Source: Nitrincola tapanii (GTDB lineage: Bacteria; Pseudomonadota; Gammaproteobacteria; Pseudomonadales; Balneatricaceae). From it: DNA of 42,204 nucleotides. The notes beneath the pieces are model-generated. The model did not search any database and had not been told where the DNA came from. It saw only the letters and a list, made by a program, of their open reading frames with translations. Each line of letters begins with the position of its first letter. The stretch's first letter is position 1. This document shows, piece after piece, positions 1 to 8,027 of the stretch. Both the position numbers and the translations under genes were made by a program. The stretch is taken from the NCBI RefSeq assembly GCF_008368715.1, contig NZ_SMRS01000011.1, forward strand, positions 1-42,204, in the 5' to 3' direction.

Positions 1-707
<707 letters not shown>

Positions 708-783
708 ACATCGCACGTGACCGAGGCTACCTGCCCTGACATGTCTGGGGCAGATAAAAAATAAAAATAGTCAGCTGCCATAC

Positions 784-812
784 TTCACAAGCGTACAAGG
801 GGTGGATATAAT
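784..812 (+). promoter_or_regulatory. Sigma-70 promoter of the tRNA-Leu pair
   Basis: A -35 box TTCACA (784-789) and a perfect -10 box TATAAT (807-812) are separated by 17 bp and lie just upstream of the first tRNA. The bases after the -10 are GC-rich (gcgcccc), the discriminator type found at stable-RNA promoters under stringent control. Confidence 0.82.
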
Positions 813-828
813 GCGCCCCACTTTTGAC

Positions 829-915
829 GCAGATGTGGTGGAATTGGTAGACACGCTAGCTTCAGGTGCTAGTGCCTTCACGGGCGTGGGAGTTCGAGTC
901 TCCCCATCTGCACCA
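829..915 (+). tRNA. tRNA-Leu (anticodon CAG), copy 1
   Basis: This 87-nt class II tRNA has acceptor strands GCAGATG/CATCTGC, an encoded ACCA end, an anticodon stem CTAGC/GCTAG around the loop TTCAGGT (anticodon CAG, reading CUG), a long variable arm and the T-loop GTTCGAGTC. It is identical to the second copy 53 bp downstream. Confidence 0.97.
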
Positions 916-968
916 TTCAAACACTACCAGGTTGAATGGTGCCGGAACAAGCCGTTAAAAGTCGTTAT

Positions 969-1055
969 GCAGATGTGGTGGAATTGGTAGACACGCTAGC
1001 TTCAGGTGCTAGTGCCTTCACGGGCGTGGGAGTTCGAGTCTCCCCATCTGCACCA
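969..1055 (+). tRNA. tRNA-Leu (anticodon CAG), copy 2
   Basis: This is an exact 87-nt duplicate of the tRNA at 829-915, including the encoded CCA. No separate promoter is evident in the 53-bp spacer, so both copies are probably processed from one transcript. Confidence 0.97.
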
Positions 1056-1107
1056 TCTACTTAGATGGTCGCATTTCAGATTACCCTCCTTGCTACTCTC
1101 TTTATTC

Positions 1108-1134
1108 AGACTGTTCTTAGTTCTCAGTCTTTTT
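1108..1134 (+). terminator. Probable terminator of the tRNA-Leu operon
   Basis: AGACTG (1108-1113) pairs with CAGTCT (1125-1130) around an 11-nt loop and runs into a T tract (1130-1134). The stem is only six pairs, so it is a weak intrinsic terminator. It is the first such structure after the second tRNA. Confidence 0.5.
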
Positions 1135-1184
1135 CAGAATTATTTCCTATTTCCTTTGCGTCTGTTCTTAGGCTTGAATTTCAG

Positions 1185-1222
1185 GCAAAAAAATTCCGAA
1201 GTCCGTTTAAATGAACTTCGGA
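1185..1222 (-). terminator. Rho-independent terminator for the small minus-strand gene
   Basis: TCCGAAGT (1195-1202) and ACTTCGGA (1215-1222) form a perfect 8-bp stem. Read on the minus strand, the hairpin is followed at once by an A/T stretch containing seven T residues. It lies about 60 bp past the stop codon of the 39-residue ORF at 1284-1403. Confidence 0.7.
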
Positions 1223-1283
1223 GGCTGCAAACTCTTTGCTTTTGGGGACAGCTAATTGGGAGGGTGATAGGAGCAAATCAAGA

Positions 1284-1403
1284 TCAGGAAGCTAAGACGG
1301 CCACCTGAACCACAAGCGGTAGAATGGCCACTACAAAACTCACCACAATCAAAAGAGTTGAAGGTAGAACACCGAGGTTTTCATAATCCTGTGCATGGCT
1401 CAT
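1284..1403 (-). CDS. Predicted small single-pass membrane protein, 39 aa
   Basis: I do not recognise a family. The ORF can start at 1466, but the ATG at 1403 has a clear Shine-Dalgarno sequence (GAGGA, 7 bases upstream) and gives a compact product. A short polar N-terminus (MSHAQDYENLG) is followed by one hydrophobic helix of about 25 residues (roughly 13-37: LPSTLLIVVSFVV...) with a proline in the middle, and almost nothing after it. There is no signal-peptidase motif, so it is probably anchored in the inner membrane. A minus-strand intrinsic terminator follows at 1185-1222. It stands alone between the tRNA-Leu pair and trmL. The remaining non-coding sequence on either side (1056-1283 and 1404-1635) shows only the two terminators and no other recognisable feature. 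Whether it is expressed is an inference from ribosome binding site plus terminator. Confidence 0.55.
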   Translation of the reverse strand: MSHAQDYENLGVLPSTLLIVVSFVVAILPLVVQVAVLAS

Positions 1404-1635
1404 CTGAGTATCCTCATCTTGGATGATTCGGTTGCTGAAATCGGGTATCAATCCCGATTCAGTCAATAGGCAGACTTTCCTGACTACTCAGATATAGCAA
1501 GCACAATGCCAAGATCTATAATTCATCATAACTAACTGATAAATATTGGATTTTTGGCTTCAAAGAGAAATAGGTGGGGGTTGAGGGGAGTTAAGATTGA
1601 CAAAAATGACAAATCCGTCTGTCATAAATGTCTAG

Positions 1636-2100
1636 TTACTGTCCGCCTGCAAAACCCAGTTGTCGCCAAGCTTCATAGACGACTATAGCAACAGTGTTAG
1701 ACAGATTCAGGCTGCGGCTTTTGGCCTGCATCGGCAGTCTAAGCTTGTATTGCGCTTCCAGGCTCTCCAGTAGCGAGCTGGGTAAACCACGAGTTTCCGG
1801 GCCGAATAAACAATAATCCCCTGTTTGAAATTCGATCTCTGTGTAGGGCTTCTGAGCCTTAGTGGTTAACGCAAACAGGCGCTGAGGCTGGGCTTCTTGC
1901 AGAAAGGTCGCAAAGTCAGGCCAGACTTTCACTGCGGCAAACTCATGATAATCCAGTCCGGCTCGACGTAAGGCTTTTTCCTCCATCTTAAAACCTAGAG
2001 GCTCGATCAGATGCAGTTGGCAGCCTGTGTTGGCACATAAGCGGATGATATTACCGGTATTGGGTGGGATTTCAGGCTCAAACAGAACAACATTAAGCAT
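1636..2100 (-). CDS. trmL: tRNA (cytidine(34)-2'-O)-methyltransferase TrmL
   Basis: A SPOUT-family methyltransferase of 154 residues that, in the family, 2'-O-methylates the wobble base of tRNA-Leu(CmAA) and tRNA-Leu(cmnm5UmAA). The protein opens with [18 protein letters not shown] and carries the SAM-binding trefoil-knot motifs [10 protein letters not shown] (about 98-107) and LRLPM...[18 protein letters not shown] near the C-terminus, which define TrmL/YibK. Its length is usual for the family. The frame stays open upstream, but the ATG at 2100 matches the family N-terminus; it overlaps the stop of the upstream diguanylate cyclase by 8 bp, implying translational coupling. A weak dyad, ATGACA/TGTCAT (1606-1625), followed on the minus strand by five T residues, may terminate it. 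Confidence 0.93.
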   Translation of the reverse strand: MLNVVLFEPEIPPNTGNIIRLCANTGCQLHLIEPLGFKMEEKALRRAGLDYHEFAAVKVWPDFATFLQEAQPQRLFALTTKAQKPYTEIEFQTGDYCLFGPETRGLPSSLLESLEAQYKLRLPMQAKSRSLNLSNTVAIVVYEAWRQLGFAGGQ

Positions 2101-3427
2101 GGGTATCTTCGTCCTCGTCACTCTCTTCCCAGAGAATAGAAAGGTTGCGTCCGGCATGTTTGGCTCGGTATAGAGCTTGATCGGCACGGCCAATCAGTTC
2201 TTCCGGGGTTGTTTCATTTGATTGGGTGCTGGCGACTCCAATGCTGACCGTGACCCAGATGGAGTCTTTGTGCAATGTGTAGGGATGGTCACTAGAGCTT
2301 TTGCGTAAGCGTTCAGCGATCTCCATGGCATCCTGAGCATCGGTGGCGGGTAACAAAATCAGAAACTCTTCACCGCCATATCGACCTAAACAGTCACTCT
2401 GGCGCAGGCTCTGCTGCATACGGGCAACAAATTGCATCAGAATGCTATCCCCTGCTTCATGGCCGTAACGGTCATTGATCTTTTTGAAGTGGTCGATATC
2501 GAGCATGAGCAAGGCAAATTGTGATTCGCCCTCGGCACTGAGTTGTTTCAGTTGTTGCAGAATCCAGCGACGGTTTTTAGTGCGCGTTAACTCATCGTGA
2601 TGGGCTAAATAATGCAGCTTGTCTTGAGATTTCTTGCGTCGATCGATTTCTTGATGCAGATCGGCTGTGCGCTCCTCAATAATCGTCTCACGCTCAATTC
2701 TCTCCTGCTGTAGGCTGCGAATCAGGCGCTGCAGACCGATCAGAGAAAGCATGCCGGTTAGGCTCAAGGCGATATAAACAATAAAATGAGTGAAAAAACT
2801 CTGTCGGTACAGATGTGTTGTAATCTCATCAATCTGATCCACCGGGAAGCTGACGCTTAACCCGCCTCGGAAATCGCCAATCTCATAGCTGGTATGGCAC
2901 TTTTGACATCCGGGTTCGATAAACAAGGGGGCCATGTAACGAAAGCGTTCGCCGACCACCTGGACAAACTCTGCTTTGCCTTCATCACGTAATTGACGAA
3001 TCGCCTCCTCTTCCCACGCATCGGGGCGATTTTTCGGATTCATGAGACGATCACTGGTTAGATGGATTTCCAGCTTGCCACCACGCAATAACTCCGCCAG
3101 TTGGCGCGTCATATAGGCGGGGTTCAGCATGGTCATGGCGCGTCCACTAGGCGTGATAAAGTCCTTTTCCTCCACCTGTAGATAGGGGTTAGAAGGCGTT
3201 TCTGGGGTTTCAGCGGCATAGACCCCGCCATGGCGAGTATTCCAGTAGCGCATGGTTTGCACCAGGTGAAAAACCACTTCACCACGCTGGCGCGCCATTT
3301 CATAACTGGCTTCTTGCAGGGTTTTTGTATTGGCGAAATACACCAAGCCAATCACCAGTGCCCAAAATGGAAAGGGCAACCAGGGAGTCCAGGGCGATGC
3401 CAGGCATTTAAGAAGGGCTTGGTGCAC
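2093..3427 (-). CDS. Diguanylate cyclase with periplasmic c-haem (DUF3365/Tll0287-like) sensor domain
   Basis: A membrane sensor of 444 residues predicted to make c-di-GMP. An N-terminal membrane helix (about 15-33) leads into a periplasmic domain with the pattern of DUF3365: [17 protein letters not shown], in which C174-x-x-C177-H178 is a c-type haem attachment site, then [17 protein letters not shown] second membrane helix (about 212-232) and a coiled coil (about 235-272) connect to a GGDEF domain with [19 protein letters not shown] and the active motif GGEEF (351-355). The inhibitory I-site RQSD (342-345) lies exactly five residues before it. The start is GTG at 3427. The haem suggests redox or gas sensing, which is inference. 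It shares an operon-like overlap with trmL. Confidence 0.88.
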   Translation of the reverse strand: MHQALLKCLASPWTPWLPFPFWALVIGLVYFANTKTLQEASYEMARQRGEVVFHLVQTMRYWNTRHGGVYAAETPETPSNPYLQVEEKDFITPSGRAMTMLNPAYMTRQLAELLRGGKLEIHLTSDRLMNPKNRPDAWEEEAIRQLRDEGKAEFVQVVGERFRYMAPLFIEPGCQKCHTSYEIGDFRGGLSVSFPVDQIDEITTHLYRQSFFTHFIVYIALSLTGMLSLIGLQRLIRSLQQERIERETIIEERTADLHQEIDRRKKSQDKLHYLAHHDELTRTKNRRWILQQLKQLSAEGESQFALLMLDIDHFKKINDRYGHEAGDSILMQFVARMQQSLRQSDCLGRYGGEEFLILLPATDAQDAMEIAERLRKSSSDHPYTLHKDSIWVTVSIGVASTQSNETTPEELIGRADQALYRAKHAGRNLSILWEESDEDEDTHA

Positions 3428-3475
3428 AGTCAGAGTGCCTCACATGTAAAATATAGCCAGTTCGATGATTCTACC

Positions 3476-4144
3476 TTAAGGAGTACAGGAATCGAGCTTT
3501 TTCATCAGCCAGTGTCCGATGGCTTTCACCTGTGCTAAACACAGGCTGTGCTCCATCGCATAGGTTTGATACTCGGGGGTCAATCCCTGGGCTTGCAGGA
3601 CGCTGAGCGCCTTTTGTCCGAGCTGCTCGGGTACCACATCATCCTGTAAACCGTGTTGAATCAGAATGTTGAGTGCTTGATTCGCGGGGTGAAAGGCTTG
3701 TTGTTCTGCGCTGGCAAAATAGGTTGAGAGGGCTAACAGACCGCCCAGAGGGTGTGGATAACTCAGTGCCGCTTGATAGGCTACGGCCCCCCCTTGTGAA
3801 AAACCGGCCAAAAAAATATGTTCGCTGTGGATACCCTGCTGAATCTGATCATCGATTAAGCGTTGCACATAATCTGCAGATTCCTGTAGCTCGGCCAGAT
3901 CGATTTTGCGTTCAAGATTCATCTCTAAGATGTCATACCAGGCCGGCATCGCATATCCCGCATTGATGGTCACCGGGCGAATCGGCGCATGTGGAAAAAT
4001 ACAGCGCAGGGGCAAGTCGACTGGTAGGCCGAGTTCTGGAATGACCGGCTCAAAATCATAACCATCCGCGCCCAGACCATGTAACCAGATCAGGCAAGCT
4101 TTTGCGGGGGTTTTGGGTTCTAAGATCAAAGGATCGGCAAACAT
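3476..4144 (-). CDS. Alpha/beta-hydrolase, phospholipase/carboxylesterase family
   Basis: A cytoplasmic serine esterase of 222 residues, in the family of bacterial EstB-type carboxylesterases (PF02230-like). It opens with the family pattern DPLILEPKTPA..IWLHGLGADG; the oxyanion HG is at 22-23. The nucleophile sits in GFSQGG (Ser116), the acid in HGLQDD (Asp168) and the base in MEHS (His199). A start 12 bases upstream (ATG at 4156) is possible. I prefer 4144 because GAGG lies 6 bases before it and the resulting N-terminus fits the family. The natural substrate cannot be told from sequence. It lies between two diguanylate cyclase genes on the same strand, with gaps of 48 and 90 bp. Confidence 0.88.
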   Translation of the reverse strand: MFADPLILEPKTPAKACLIWLHGLGADGYDFEPVIPELGLPVDLPLRCIFPHAPIRPVTINAGYAMPAWYDILEMNLERKIDLAELQESADYVQRLIDDQIQQGIHSEHIFLAGFSQGGAVAYQAALSYPHPLGGLLALSTYFASAEQQAFHPANQALNILIQHGLQDDVVPEQLGQKALSVLQAQGLTPEYQTYAMEHSLCLAQVKAIGHWLMKKLDSCTP

Positions 4145-4234
4145 GGCGTGCCTCATGCTCAGGAAGGAAAAAGGCTACCAATATACGGTCTTCAGTCAAC
4201 GAGCGCCATGCATAACCCTCGCAGCATCAGCGGA

Positions 4235-5620
4235 TCAGCTGAAAGCTGGAATTAAGTGTGGAAGGCTGCTTTGGCAGTTGTTACGCCCTTTTGATTTCGC
4301 TTCATAGAGCGCCCGATCAGCTTCTTTCAGTAGGTGCTCTATATCGTCTTCTGGCATCATCAGGTGACTGAGGCCGATACTCGTGGTGATGTGTTCACGG
4401 CTCATCGGAATCATCACCTCTTCAATCGATAAGCGCAGACGTTCGGCCACAATCATCGCCTGTTCGGGTGTGGCATCGTCTAATAATAAGACGAACTCTT
4501 CGCCGCCCAAGCGCCCTTGAATATCGGTTTGACGACAGACTTTGCGGCAGCACTCCGCCACTTTCATTAAGACTTGATCTCCAGCATGGTGACCAAAGGT
4601 ATCGTTGATGCGCTTAAAATGATCAAGATCGATCATTAACAGTGCTAAATCACGTTGCTGGCGTTTACAGCGTTCCAACAACTCCTTGGCTTGCTGAAAG
4701 AAAGCACGACGGTTGAGCATCTGTGTTAAAGGATCGTGTGCCGCATCGAATAACGCCAGCTTACGCTCCTCTAACGAGGCGCCCAGGAGCATTGCCATCG
4801 CCAGTGTGACGGTGAACAGGGTTTGCAACTCCAGCGCTGGGTAGCTGCTCAGTTCCATCAGGATATAGGTACCGACTGCAGAAAAATTCACACTGATGGC
4901 GGCTAAAAGCGCAAAACGCATACCATAAAAACCAGCGGCCCAGGCAACCGGCAGCAGGATCAGGTAACCAAAACGGCTGACATCATCTTCCAAGCCGGTT
5001 AAGACAAAAAACACAGAGGTAACAAACACTAATAGACAGAGAAGCAATATTGGGCGAGCGAAGCCGTTATCAAAAACATCGTCATCATAGCTTTTCTTTT
5101 CATCGTAAAAATCGACAAAGAGGCTGGCGGCGGCCATAAACATGAGTACTCCGGCCAGATCCCCTATCCAGAAGGACAGAAAGGTTTCTTGCATGACAGC
5201 GGTGGGAAGATTGGCGAAGTGTCGTAATAAAAACAGGGCGATTGCAGCGGAAATCAGGGTGGCGATAAGCGTGCTGAGCAGCAAAATACCAACATCACGC
5301 AGCCGCAAAATGGGCAGATTGAAGTTGGACACTCGTCTCAAGAACAGGCCACATAGGCTGTAAATCGCTAACTGCCTGAGTGACATGCTGATTTGTGTGG
5401 CTTCCCAGTACCAAAATGTATCGATGGGCAGGGAGCCAAGTAGGATGGCTAAGGCTGCCGCAGGAATATAAGCCGCACCATAACGATAGATAAAAAAGAG
5501 GATGACACCCGCTGCCGGATAAAAGGCACTGACAAGCGGTGTCAAAGCAAAGAGGCTGGCGAAGTGCCAAAAAACAAAGTAAAGCAGAATCAGAACTAGG
5601 GAGCGCGAGAAGTATTCCAT
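4235..5620 (-). CDS. MASE1-GGDEF diguanylate cyclase
   Basis: An integral membrane c-di-GMP synthase of 461 residues. Residues 1-285 form about eight hydrophobic helices with the MASE1 pattern, including FYPAAGVILFFIYRYG (34-48) and the segment WIGDLAGVL (151-159), and no sizeable periplasmic domain. The cytoplasmic GGDEF domain begins near 290 with AAHDPLTQMLNRRAFF, followed by IDLDHFKRINDTFGHHAGD and the active motif GGEEF (372-376). An intact inhibitory site RQTD (363-366) suggests product feedback. The stimulus for MASE1 is not known. A GGDEF remnant lies 13 bp upstream on the same strand. The ribosome binding site is weak (AGGG, 8 bases before the ATG). Confidence 0.92.
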   Translation of the reverse strand: MEYFSRSLVLILLYFVFWHFASLFALTPLVSAFYPAAGVILFFIYRYGAAYIPAAALAILLGSLPIDTFWYWEATQISMSLRQLAIYSLCGLFLRRVSNFNLPILRLRDVGILLLSTLIATLISAAIALFLLRHFANLPTAVMQETFLSFWIGDLAGVLMFMAAASLFVDFYDEKKSYDDDVFDNGFARPILLLCLLVFVTSVFFVLTGLEDDVSRFGYLILLPVAWAAGFYGMRFALLAAISVNFSAVGTYILMELSSYPALELQTLFTVTLAMAMLLGASLEERKLALFDAAHDPLTQMLNRRAFFQQAKELLERCKRQQRDLALLMIDLDHFKRINDTFGHHAGDQVLMKVAECCRKVCRQTDIQGRLGGEEFVLLLDDATPEQAMIVAERLRLSIEEVMIPMSREHITTSIGLSHLMMPEDDIEHLLKEADRALYEAKSKGRNNCQSSLPHLIPAFS

Positions 5621-5633
5621 ACAAAAGCCCTAG

Positions 5634-6014
5634 CTAACTGCAATTGAATGCGGTATGACCCTTCGACACGGCATAAAATGCGTAACGATTTTTGCCCGAC
5701 GTTTTGGCAGTATACATGGCTAGATCGACTTGTCTAAGGAGTTCATGATCCGTGGCATGAGAGGTCGGCATATTAAAGCTGATGCTGATACTGGCAGAAG
5801 CCTGTACCTGGATGCCATTCAAGCGATAGGGCGATGCAGCAACCGCTAGGAGGCGTTGAATAATCGAACAAAGGCATTGTTTAGTCTCGATCTCTTCTAG
5901 CAGCACCACAAATTCATCACCGCCAATACGGGCCAGGGTATCGTGCTCACGCAGTTCGGATTTCATCTGAGTGCCAAAGCATAACCTGAGGTCAGGAAAA
6001 AGAGCGTCGCACAC
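5634..6014 (-). pseudogene. Truncated GGDEF-domain remnant
   Basis: The open frame (126 codons from a GTG) encodes only the second half of a GGDEF domain: MKSELREHDTLARIGGDEFVVLLEE, then a degraded SISISFNMPTS segment, LLRQVDLAMYTAKTSGKNRYAFY, and stop. The first half of the domain, with the metal-binding Asp and the FKxxND stretch, is missing. The codons upstream, back to an in-frame stop near 6090, resemble nothing in the family. The usual SIG(I/V)A motif is altered. No EAL or sensor domain follows. It is best read as the decayed end of a former diguanylate cyclase gene; expression of a short product cannot be excluded. It lies just upstream of, and on the same strand as, the MASE1-GGDEF gene. 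Confidence 0.75.
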
Positions 6015-6080
6015 AGCTGTTTCGTGAACCTCTGAAATCCTTGCGTTGTGCCTTCCGTTCCATCGAGTCGGGGCATAGTC

Positions 6081-6108
6081 AGCGATCTATTTATAGCGAT
6101 CTATTTAT
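6081..6108. repeat. 14-bp tandem direct repeat
   Basis: Two adjacent identical copies of agcgatctatttat (6081-6094 and 6095-6108) lie in the AT-rich gap between the GGDEF remnant and cls. No known binding motif was recognised. Confidence 0.9.
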
Positions 6109-6159
6109 AATAATACTTTGAATCTAATACGTCGGTGTGAAAAAAACAATCAATCCACC

Positions 6160-6180
6160 AAGGCGCGATCAACGCGCCTT
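6160..6180. other. GC-rich hairpin upstream of cls
   Basis: AAGGCGCG (6160-6167) pairs perfectly with CGCGCCTT (6173-6180) around a 5-nt loop. No T tract follows directly on either strand. It could be a leader hairpin of the cls mRNA or a rho-independent terminator that has lost its T tract. Confidence 0.5.
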
Positions 6181-6250
6181 GTGTGTCAGATTTGAGTTTC
6201 CCAGGCGATTGGGCCTATAACTGGACATGGGCAGAAAGAAAGGATCTAGG

Positions 6251-7708
6251 ATGGTGTTCCGATACGGTGGTCAAAAGGTATCGCGTGTCTTACCACGTTG
6301 GTGGTTATGGGTCGTGTTTGCGCATGCTTTGGGTCTCATGTCTTCCTTCGATGCCATGATGTCGACTCGGACGGCTCCCGGTGCGGTGGCTTGGATCGTC
6401 TCTCTGAATGCGGTGCCCTATGCCGCTGTCCCTGCTTACTGGGTGTTTGGGCGCACTCGCTTCCAAGGCTATGTGCTGTCACGACGTGATGATGACACGA
6501 TGCTTGCGGAAAAGCTCTCCAGCAAGTTGGCCGAGTTGCATTCACGGCGTTACAGCCGAGATCCCAGTGATCGTCATCTATCAGGCATTGAGAAGTTGGC
6601 GAAATTACCCATTCTGGCCGGTAATCATGTGCAGCTGTTGGTGGATGGTGAAGAGGCCTTTGGCAGTATCTTTGCCGGTATCGACGCCGCAAAACGTTAC
6701 GTTTTAGTACAGAGTTATATCATCGTATCCGACATGATAGGTCTGAAATTACAAGAAGCATTAACGCGTAAGGTGGCAGAAGGGGTCGAGGTCTATCTTC
6801 TGTATGACGAGATCGGTAGCTATGAACTGAGTGCCCAGTATTTGGATCACTTGCGTGCTGCCGGTGTCAAAGTGCACCACTTCCATTCTAACCGAGGCCC
6901 GGGAAATCGCTTCCAATTGAACTTTCGCAATCATCGTAAAATAGTGGTAGTCGATGGCCAATATGGCTGGGTGGGTGGCTTTAATATGGGTGAAGAATAT
7001 CTGAATGGACATCCCAGTTTAGGCCATTGGCGTGATACCCATATGGCCTTAGAGGGCCCTGCGGCGTTAGCGCTTCAATTAGTATTTGCGGAGGATTGGC
7101 ATTGGGCTACTGAAGAGGTGCTGGATCTACCCTGGTATCCGAGTGCCCACAGTGGACATGCGGCACCGGTCTTGATTCTACCTTCTGGGCCTGCGGATCG
7201 TTTTGAGACGGCCAGCCTGATGATACAGCAGGCCATTCATTCCGCACATCAGCGGATCTGGATCTCCAGTCCCTACTTTGTGCCTGATGAAGGGGTGCAA
7301 ACCATGCTGAAGTTGGCCGCGCTCAATGGAGTGGATGTCAGAGTGCTGATTCCAGAGCGGCCAGATAATGTTCTGACTTACTGGGCCGCCTATGCCTTTT
7401 TAGGTACCTTGCTGGAAGCGGGGGTTAAGGTCTATCGCTATCAGGACGGTTTTCTACATGGGAAAACCTTTTTGGTGGATAACAGCATGGCGGCTGTTGG
7501 CACCGTCAACTTGGATAATCGTTCTTTCCGTTTAAATTTTGAAGTCACAGCCTTAGTCTTGGATGAGGCCTTTGCAAACGCTGTTGAAGCGATGTTTGAA
7601 GAAGATTTTACGCGCTCCAGAGCCATGCACTTGGATGAACTTAATCAACTTTCTTTCTGGCATAAGGCGCGATCACGGGCGGCCTATTTATTTGCGCCGG
7701 TATTATGA
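6251..7708 (+). CDS. cls: Cardiolipin synthase (phospholipase D family)
   Basis: An inner-membrane enzyme of 485 residues that joins two phosphatidylglycerol molecules into cardiolipin and glycerol. Two hydrophobic segments near the N-terminus (about 17-30 and 43-66) match the PLDc_N region. Two complete HKD motifs follow: H228-R-K230-(x4)-D235 with GGFN, and H403-G-K405-(x4)-D410 with VGTVNLDNRSF. Length and order fit bacterial ClsA. An in-frame ATG at 6227 has no ribosome binding site; the ATG at 6251 has AAAGGA seven bases upstream and is preferred. The gene is monocistronic. Nothing recognisable lies in the roughly 160 bp between its stop and the tRNA-Phe gene. Confidence 0.93.
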   Translation: MVFRYGGQKVSRVLPRWWLWVVFAHALGLMSSFDAMMSTRTAPGAVAWIVSLNAVPYAAVPAYWVFGRTRFQGYVLSRRDDDTMLAEKLSSKLAELHSRRYSRDPSDRHLSGIEKLAKLPILAGNHVQLLVDGEEAFGSIFAGIDAAKRYVLVQSYIIVSDMIGLKLQEALTRKVAEGVEVYLLYDEIGSYELSAQYLDHLRAAGVKVHHFHSNRGPGNRFQLNFRNHRKIVVVDGQYGWVGGFNMGEEYLNGHPSLGHWRDTHMALEGPAALALQLVFAEDWHWATEEVLDLPWYPSAHSGHAAPVLILPSGPADRFETASLMIQQAIHSAHQRIWISSPYFVPDEGVQTMLKLAALNGVDVRVLIPERPDNVLTYWAAYAFLGTLLEAGVKVYRYQDGFLHGKTFLVDNSMAAVGTVNLDNRSFRLNFEVTALVLDEAFANAVEAMFEEDFTRSRAMHLDELNQLSFWHKARSRAAYLFAPVL

Positions 7709-7870
7709 TGCAGGTTAGCCAATTCAAATAAGAGATTAGAGTTGTTCAGAAAATCAATGGATTAAGATATGAAGTTGCACTGGCACTAAGTAGTGCTTGA
7801 ACGAAGGATTTTGGAATTTTTTGCGAGGTGTGTAGGTTAGCGCCATCACTTGTGAATCTTGGTCAAGAGA

Positions 7871-7946
7871 TGGTGCCCGGAGGCGGAATCGAACCACCGA
7901 CACGAGGATTTTCAATCCTCTGCTCTACCGACTGAGCTATCCGGGC
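7871..7946 (-). tRNA. tRNA-Phe (anticodon GAA)
   Basis: A 76-nt tRNA on the minus strand with acceptor stem GCCCGGA/TCCGGGC, D-arm AGCTCAGTCGGTAGAGC, anticodon loop TTGAAAA (GAA), T-loop GTTCGATTC and an encoded CCA end. Confidence 0.97.
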
Positions 7947-7960
7947 TAACCGAGGCGCGT

Positions 7961-7989
7961 ATTAAATAAAATCTGAGCCTTGTCGTCAA
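7961..7989 (-). promoter_or_regulatory. Promoter of tRNA-Phe
   Basis: On the minus strand, TTGACG (7984-7989) and TTTAAT (7961-7966) are 17 bp apart and are followed by a GC-rich discriminator (ACGCGCC) about 10-15 bases before the mature tRNA end, as is usual for tRNA promoters. Confidence 0.72.
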
Positions 7990-7999
7990 CACCTTTTTT

Positions 8000-8020
8000 C
8001 AAAAAAATCTATTTTTTTAT
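8000..8020 (-). terminator. Possible AT-only terminator after aguA
   Basis: A7 (8001-8007) and T7 (8012-8018) flank a 4-nt loop just past the aguA stop. Read on the minus strand, the second arm is itself a T tract. The stem has no GC pairs, so this is a weak call. Confidence 0.3.
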
Positions 8021-8027
8021 CAAGCGG

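Noticed and set aside
731-753. CTGCCC/GGGCAG dyad after znuA as a terminator
   Set aside because: On the plus strand it is followed by an A-rich, not T-rich, stretch; on the minus strand the T tract precedes the stem.
802-1308. Two overlapping ORFs across the tRNA-Leu region
   Set aside because: They read through both tRNA genes and the terminator and show no protein-like composition.
3230-3538. Plus-strand ORF of 102 codons over the start of the haem-linked cyclase
   Set aside because: It is antisense to a well-supported gene and has no family resemblance.
5634-6014. A functional stand-alone diguanylate cyclase
   Set aside because: Half of the GGDEF domain, including the metal-binding Asp region, is missing and other motifs are altered.
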